From Vishniacozyma victoriae (lineage: Eukaryota; Basidiomycota; Tremellomycetes; Tremellales; Bulleribasidiaceae): 64,000 bases of DNA. The notes beneath the pieces were generated by a model. The model had not been told where the DNA came from. It was given only the letters and a program-made list of their open reading frames with translations, and did not search any database. Positions 57,528-64,000 of this stretch are shown piece after piece. The stretch lies in the NCBI GenBank assembly GCA_017654735.1, contig JADPYG010000089.1:1064001-1128000 (forward strand). Reading direction: 5' to 3'. The position numbers were made by a program, and so were the translations under genes. The number at the start of each line of letters is the position of its first letter. Within the stretch, counting starts at the first letter, position 1.

Positions 57528-60500
57528 TTAGAACTGATTGTCAGCTTCTGAAAGACCCGTACCCGATCCAGGATGACTTACGGTAAATGTGGTGAAGTAT
57601 GGATCTAGGACGAAAGGCCAGATCAAGTGAGAGCCAAAAGTGACAGCCATTGGGACTATCGCTTCACTACTGTATACCCTATAGCTGTGAGGTATAATCG
57701 AGGTGGTGGAGATGATCATTCCCGCCTGTGGATCAGCACTACATCGCAATGAAATTGGCCTCTTATTTGGAGACGCTCAAGTATGACTTACAATGACGAG
57801 CAAAGAGAGTAGCATCTGGCCCCAGAATTGCTTGAAGATCACGGGCACCTGCAGGAAAAAGTTGGATTTATGAACTTCTTTCGAGGTAGCTGTCCAGCTG
57901 ACGTTGATTGAAAACAAGTGAGCGAGTAACGAACACGCGATCTTGAACGACAGCCCAGAGAAGAAGACGGCGAAGAATGCTGCGGTGTCAGCTCTACGCA
58001 AGTGCTTGCCCTGCATAAGTTGGGGGCGCAACTCACGGATCCATTTGAACTGCTGAATAGCAATTTTACCCGCTCCCTCCATTTTGAGTCGATATCGCAA
58101 TATGCAAGCGGACAAGTTGTTGAGACCGGCAAAGAGCAGGAGGCAGATGAAGAATACATTCCACGAGCTCACGTAGAACCCATCCTGGACATCTAGCAAT
58201 CAGCGTACTGACCAAATCGTTGCGGTCGAACGAGATTATCGTACCTAGACATCCAATAAGAGCATAGTTGAGTAGAGATAGCGACCAGGCGAGGGAAAGA
58301 GCGTAATAGGAGAACATATAGGCCATGATACCCCATTTAGTATGAGGTGGGATCGGCGACCATAGGAGCGTTCGAAAGATTTTAGTGAATGGCCCGCCAC
58401 GGGTGAACCAGAATCGGAGGGGATTGAAAATGATTTCACTGGAGATTAGCCCTTACCACAATGTGAGCAAAGGGCAAGACGTACGAGCAGCCATACGAGT
58501 ATTTTTGCCATCTTGCCAATTCATCGATCGCTGACAAGCTGACTCCTTCTTCAAACTGCATATTCGAGTATGTCGCCCATCGGAGTGTCCATCCCTGCGA
58601 TTGCAGATTCAAAGCGACTTCGAAATCCTCGGAGACGTGTGATTCGGACCAAACGCGAGCTATTCCGTCTTCCTGGTCTACTTGTGCGCATTCCTGCAGA
58701 GCAGACCACCTGAGGAATGCGTTGTGGCCTACGAACGGAGCCACTGGAAATGATGAGTGGACTTCAGTACGAGCGGCGAATGACTTACCGTCGCCATTAG
58801 CAACCGTAAACGAGATTCCAATCTGGAGCATGGACGTGAAGAAGGTCATGGCGTTCTCGAAAAAGTGGTTGGCAACTTGCATGACTCCTGAAGCGTGTTG
58901 ACTGAGATCAGCTGTTGGTAAGGGACTTGACTTACATGATCGCAACATTCGAGCTCTGCTGCATCTCCAAAGCGGCATCCATGAAACAATCCTCTGGTAC
59001 CCTGGTGTCCGAGTCGACTAAAAGAATAATCTCACCGCTGCCTCGTCAGCTTTCAGTCGACATGCGTGACTTACATCCTGACGTTCCCGGCAGCCCAAGT
59101 CTTGCCCTCACTCTCCTCTATCGCCTTGGCTAGAGCAATATCGTACAATCTCTTGTCTTCCTCCTCAGACCACATGTCAATACCTTTCTCCTCTTGGGCC
59201 AAGATCTCGACTCTCATCTCATCCATTAGATCCTCGACGCGCAATGAAAGCGAGTTGCAGTAGTTGAGATTTCCAGCTTTCTTGAATCGACCTTTTCTTT
59301 GAAAGCCGTCCTGGCCGTGAGCAGGCCTTGCCACGTATGCGATGTTGTTCGATGTGTAATACTCTGTTCTTCGGCGTCGGTCCTCCTCGCTGACGAGCTG
59401 CAGACCGTCGTCGCAGACTATGATGTTGACCGTTCCACCCTGACGCTCAAAAGTGGTCATTGCTTTCTTGAGGGATTCAATGGTCGGCATGATGACCTCT
59501 TTGAGAGATTCCTGGTGGTCAGTCCAGCGCCTTTGTATGTCGGGAGTTATATACCTTGTAGACTGGCATCTGCACAGTGATGGGCAACATATCAGTGGCA
59601 TGTTCTCTGGAAGGCGGGATGGCGCTGTAGAAAGCGGAGTTTTGGTGGTATTGCGAAATGGGACCAAAGATAGATAACTCGTATCAGTTCAATTCAGTGG
59701 AGATAGACATACCAGTGAGATAATCAGTATTGTGCATGGGAAAGCACAGACGAATAGAATTGGAGGAAGGACGGCCATGAGAGCGAATCGAGAAGCGTCT
59801 CCATCGTACAAATACCGAATGGATAGAGAACCTAGATGTCACTATTGACGCCGGAAGATGCAGGTTGCGACGTACGAACACCCAAGCTGATCAGGATGAC
59901 CGCCAAAAAGACTCCCAGACCACTGACGAATGGCGCAATGAGAGAAATCGGCCTCGCTTTCCGATTAGCGATTATTTCGGCCTTGTACGGGTCTTCCAGG
60001 TCCACGTCTGTATGGACTTTTTCGGAGTCTGGGACCGGAAGCTGATCGGGCATTCGCTCAAGTCCATCTTGCACCTGATGTTTATCACCAAATATCGATG
60101 GAGTCGTAGGCGCTGTAGAGGTCGAGGGGCTTTTGGAGTTGATAGTAATCTCGGAGCGACTGGTCATTGCTGATCTCGATAGAATCGGTCGTGGACTCTT
60201 GGAAACGGTGGAAAAATCGTCGATCTCGTCGGCCCAGAGGAATGCTACGAGGGAGGTCTCGATAGTCTTGGCGGTTGGGATGAGGGCTTGCACAGTATCG
60301 GCCCACACCACCAGTACGCCTTCTTCTCTTACGAATGCAGCATATTGATTCTTTCTCGCGTTTCCGACGGATTCGATCGTGTCCAGCACCTATCATTAGC
60401 ATTCTACGGATGAATGTGTAACAAGAGGACACATACCTGAATCCGATTATCGGCATCGATATTCAGTTGATGCATCTCAGGGTTCACGTCACTGTATCGT

Positions 60501-60927
60501 TAGGGCTCCAGTCTCTGTCTCCTGATTGTGTTGACCCCACTCACATGTAATTCTTCATAGCAACATCAACAGCTTTGCTTCGCAGCTTGATCGCGATCTT
60601 AGCATTCAACTTGACAACAGCCTGCTCGAAAGCCGCAAAACCTGGATGCTCCCCGGGACAACTTCTGACGCTTCCATACTTGGATCGGAGGGTGACACCA
60701 GTGATGACTTCATCTGACCAATCCGAAGGCTCAATGGCGTTGGTGAACCAGCCTTCCGCCCAGCAGGATCTATAAGTCATATCCGCCATCACGTCTACGG
60801 CGTCTAGGGTCAAAGGGTTGACTTGGGGGGTGAAGTCGATGTACTTCTCGTCTTCGTCGACTTCGGGGGACGGTAGGGGTCCATCGTCGGCTGGTGTGGG
60901 TTTTCGGAATCTACTGAACAGACCCAT
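57528..60927 (-). CDS. Membrane family 2 glycosyltransferase (polysaccharide synthase-like)
   Basis: The ATG at 60927 opens a cytosolic domain of about 300 residues (MGLFSRFRKPTPADDG...). Helices follow around 59900 (LIAPFVSGLGVFLAVILISLG) and 59740-59820. The GT-A catalytic core reads VNIIVCDDGLQLV (first Asp pair), EIILLVDSDTRVPEDCF (DxD), SHVSEDFEVALNLQSQGW (third Asp) and GVSLSAIDELARWQKYSYGCSE, equivalent to the (Q/R)xxRW motif of processive synthases. Several more helices follow and the protein ends at 57528. The motif set matches a fungal GT2 group distinct from chitin synthase; I recall it only as a family 2 glycosyltransferase, so the product (glucan, mixed glucan or other) is unknown. 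Roughly twelve introns. It is divergent from a GH16 gene. Confidence 0.75.
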
Positions 60928-62222
60928 CTTGGTGGTAAATGAGATAGAGGAGGATCGGTGTTGGGTTGAAAGATGGAGCGTACGGGAAAAAAGTCTGGAC
61001 TGGATAGGTTGGTCCTTTTGTAGTTCAGTTCTTATCTGTCAATTCACACGCCTCCCGGCCGGCGGTGAAGGTTTGCAAGGCACACTTCCCCAGAACCTCC
61101 TTCCCTCACCCCCAAAATCTCTCCTATGCGCTCGGGCCCGTTCAGAAGGTATACTTTACTGGTACGACGCATTGCAACCGACCCGAATCGATCTGGCCAT
61201 CTCGTTATGTTGTGATCAAGCCAACCCGGACGGGAGGGTGGTACCGAACTAGGCCCTCCTTTCAGCTCACCAGGTAGGAAACGCGATTGCCAGCCTTTTT
61301 TCCCCTTCTCCCTCTCAAATTAGTATCCCAGTTAGTATGTCACCGGCGCTTCCACCGGAATGGAACTTGCCCCGCGAGTCGTCGGTCTAAGACGGGACCG
61401 AGCTCCTATTTTCGGAGTGTGATTCCACTAGGACTTGAAGCTTCCAAGGTCATCAGACCAGCCCACCCCCCCCTCTCAGCCCTGTGAGAACCAGTGCAAG
61501 TAGGAGTCGAAGGTAAAGGATAGCACACGATGTCAAGGTGGTGGCTTCAGTGATGTAGGTCTAATTTGTCGGAAGCGGGTCTAGGCACGACGGAACGGTT
61601 CCCGCTAATACATACTCATATATTCTACGTAAATGCGGGACTGACGGCGGGACTCTGAGAACGGGACGTGTGGTTCAAGCTTAAATTTTTGGTAGTGTGT
61701 ATTCATCTAAGTGTCGATCATGTGTGCCGTTCCTAAGGCCCCAATGTGAGAATGCAAGAACAAGTGGTAGGATCTTCCGGTGCCTGGCCCGCTTTTCCAT
61801 TTAGCCCCTGGAAGCCAGACCTGTGGCTCTTGTTCCTCTCACATCTTTGATCTCCACATAGGCGTGGCTAAACACTACCACACGGATCCTTGGCGGTGAA
61901 TGAGGGTGCGAGGTCAGTCAGCGTCAATGTCGACTCTTGCGTGACTGTGCTTAAATCACGGGAGGATAGTCAGCAAGGACGTACATGCATCAAGGAGACG
62001 GAATCCCGGTCCCGGAAAGGCGGGCTTTCGGATCGGAACCGTGCACATCGACATCCAGGCCCGTCAAAGGCTGCTCGGCTGCCGATAGCGGGATAGATTA
62101 CGATCTGAGCGACCTTGACATTGAACCCTGATCTTGATGATATGGAAATGGATATGATATCGGGTCAAACTTGTTTTTCATCGCTTTCTCATCACCCGCT
62201 CCCCACCAGAAACTCATTGAAC
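60928..62222. other. Divergent promoter region, GT2 (-) / GH16 (+)
   Basis: 1.3 kb between two start codons pointing away from each other. I see no gene. The half next to the glycosyltransferase has a CT-rich (minus strand) leader around 60930-61050; the half next to GH16 ends in a CT-rich plus-strand leader. Shared regulation of the two genes is possible. Confidence 0.5.
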
Positions 62223-64000
62223 ATGAGTTACACGAGTACAATCTCATCATCTAGAGTCCCCGTGCCGGCGCTGGAGGACGTTGTAGACAAGGACGAACAG
62301 AACACTTCCCCTCCTAGACCCAGAACCCGACCTAGTAGCGGTAGCACAATCTCTTCACTCAGAGTGCCAGTACCGGCACTGGAAGACGTTGTCGAGAAGG
62401 ACGAACATGATACTACCTCCCCCAAACCCAGGTCCAGGCCTGATAGCACTACTGCCCCTTCCTCGCCTATACTCTCCACGCATCTCTCTTCTGCTCGACA
62501 TTCTACGGTCCGATTCTCATCCTCGGTATCCAACAGCGAATCACTCCCCTCATTGCGCTCTGACTCGTCCTCAGGCACTCCATCTCCCAATGCTGGTCCC
62601 TCTAGGCCGCCCATGCCAAATAGATCATCGTCACGGCCCGGAGAATCGTACACCTCTTCGGTTCAATACAAGAGACCCGTTTCTACTGGCAGTTCCCTTT
62701 TTGCGAGGAAAGCTTGGCCTTCTACCAAATTGAAAGGCGAGATTGAGAAACCTTGGAGAAGATATCCGGACCCAGCTCATCGATGGGGCAAAATCATATT
62801 TTGGACATTGGTTGGTCTAGGTTTCGCGGTGGGAGCCCTCGGTACGTTATTTCGCTATTGACCACAGCTCTACTCAGGCCTCCTTGGAAATCATTGATGG
62901 GAACCGAAATGCTGATAGATAGTGGTTTACCTCGGAATTAGATCGGTGCCTTCTCCCGGCAAGTTGTGAGTACCAGAGAGAGATCTAGTTGTTCCCGATC
63001 TTTCCATTTGGCTAGGCGTTCTGGCTGACGGCACTGTAGATGTCTTGTGATGGACGATAATTTCTCGCAAGGTCTTGATCAATTCTGGACAAGGGAAGTA
63101 AGGTTGGACGGTTATGGGTATGTCCTTCGTCTACTGGCCTGCCTTTGCACTTGGATCCCCCTTAGCTTTGTCCACTGTTGACATTCCCGCTTTGTATACT
63201 CGTCAGATCGTCTGCCTGCTGACATTCAGGAACAACCAATTCGAATGGACAAGCGCCTCTGACAACAACTCCTACATCTCCGACGAGACGTTGTATCTAG
63301 TACCCACCCTAACATCCGACCACCTGGGTGTAGATGCTATAACAAACGGCTACACTCTCAACCTGACGACCGACGGGACATGTACCTCCACCAACGTGAC
63401 CCAATGTGGGGCTGTCAGTAATTCGAGCCTGGGAACAATGATCAACCCGGTCATGAGTTCAAGGCTCACTACGAAGGGTAAAGCAAGTATCAAGTATGGG
63501 AAAGTTGAGGTTACTGCAAGAATGCCTACTGGGTGAGTTTGCCTCGGCAAATTCATGTGTTGTTGTGAAGCATTAATGCTTATATTAGTGATTGGTTGTG
63601 GCCAGCAATCTGGATGATGCCCACCGATGATGTGTACGGAACTTGGCCCAAATCAGGTGAAATTGATGTGAGTGGATATCGTGACCCCTCTTTAGGTGTG
63701 TGTTTTTGACGAGCAGATAATCGAATCAAGAGGAAACAACTACACCTACGGCAAACAAGGGAATGATCACGTTCAATCCGCACTTCATTGGGGACCTGTC
63801 GCAAAACTAGACTCGTATCTCAAGACATGGGGCGTCAGATCTAACAGAGCGCAAAATTTCGCCGATGTATATCATAAATACACTTTGGAGTGGACCGATA
63901 AATATCTCACTACCTGTATGTCCGGATGTCTTCTACTCTCAGTTCTCGGCCATCAAGAGTGATTGTGATCAGTGATTGTGACAAGTCTCACTGACACTTA
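62223..64000 (+). CDS. GH16 cell-wall glucanase/transglycosylase, type II membrane, cut by window end
   Basis: The ATG at 62223 (an in-frame ATG at 62142 is an alternative) opens a Ser/Pro-rich cytosolic domain of about 190 residues. It begins with two 36-residue tandem repeats and is followed by one transmembrane helix (IIFWTLVGLGFAVGAL). Across introns near 62841-62923, 62967-63040 and 63119-63230 the lumenal domain reads CLVMDDNFSQGLDQFWTREV and NNQFEWTSASDN. It continues SRLTTKGKASIKYGKVEVTARMPTG, then DWLWPAIWMMP and the catalytic GEIDIIESRG (E-x-D-x-x-E) around 63655-63735. The last exons continue YTLEWTDKYLTT and leave the window. The architecture resembles Kre6/Skn1-type or other membrane GH16 enzymes acting on beta-glucan in the secretory path. 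The C-terminal half is missing here only because the window ends. Confidence 0.85.
62235..62450 (+). repeat. 108-nt in-frame tandem duplication in the GH16 N-terminus
   Basis: Units 62235-62342 and 62343-62450 each encode 36 residues following the pattern STISS-x-RVPVPALEDVV-x-KDE, then an SP-x-PR-x-RP tail. They differ at about ten residues, mostly conservative, so the duplication is old enough to have diverged but is constrained in its Val-Pro-Ala-Leu-Glu-Asp core. Confidence 0.9.

Noticed and set aside
57528..60927. Chitin synthase identity for the GT2 gene
   Set aside because: The expected chitin synthase motif set (EDR and QRRRW) is absent; SEDFE and ARWQKY fit another GT2 group.
62228..62653. 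141-codon minus-strand frame in the GH16 N-terminal region
   Set aside because: Its repeated composition simply mirrors the tandem duplication of the plus-strand gene.

Overview
The window is nuclear DNA of a basidiomycete yeast, most likely a tremellomycete close to Cryptococcus or Kwoniella. Genes are densely packed on both strands and cut by many short introns (about 40-60 nt, GT...AG, occasionally GC...AG). Leaders are CT-rich, and the protein families are those typical of this group. I saw no rRNA, tRNA, transposon or CRISPR. Species and all identities were inferred by eye from reading frames, splice sites and motifs; no database was searched.

Layout. 0.2-3.8 kb: a hypothetical protein, the ribosome-assembly WD protein Nsa1 (-), and head to head with it a low-molecular-weight tyrosine phosphatase. 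4.0-9.9 kb: five consecutive minus-strand genes that I cannot assign to any family, the best candidate for undescribed biology by novelty. 10.6-18.8 kb (all -): ubiquitin protease, RPEL-repeat protein, vacuolar amino acid transporter, and Tls1/C9orf78-type splicing protein. 19.0-29.7 kb (all +): PQ-loop transporter, F-box-like protein, Medusa-type regulator with a very long upstream region, and a Ser/Ala-rich GPI-anchored cell-surface protein. 30.2-34.8 kb (all -): WD/DUF2415-type protein, a 424-residue unknown, and a 71-residue basic protein ending 24 nt before it. 35.4-47.5 kb: the ER Hsp70 Lhs1 with an ACGTG palindrome upstream, an F-box/RCC1 protein (-), an acidic unknown, a type II membrane esterase-like protein, and CCDC25/Jlp2. 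48.1-53.8 kb: a rhodanese/dual-specificity phosphatase and a Zn2Cys6 factor. 54.3-64.0 kb: a sugar transporter (-), a family 2 glycosyltransferase (-) and, divergent from it, a GH16 glucanase/transglycosylase cut by the window end. This last group reads as a possible cell-wall or capsule polysaccharide module.

The most striking sequence-level observation is catalytic motifs assembled from microexons. The phosphatase P-loop needs a 3-nt and a 6-nt exon, and the esterase-like GSSH motif sits on a 9-nt exon. In both genes the microexons are multiples of three, so skipping would keep the frame but remove active-site residues. Exon boundaries given to the base were derived by hand from frame and splice consensus; other multi-exon genes are given as overall spans.
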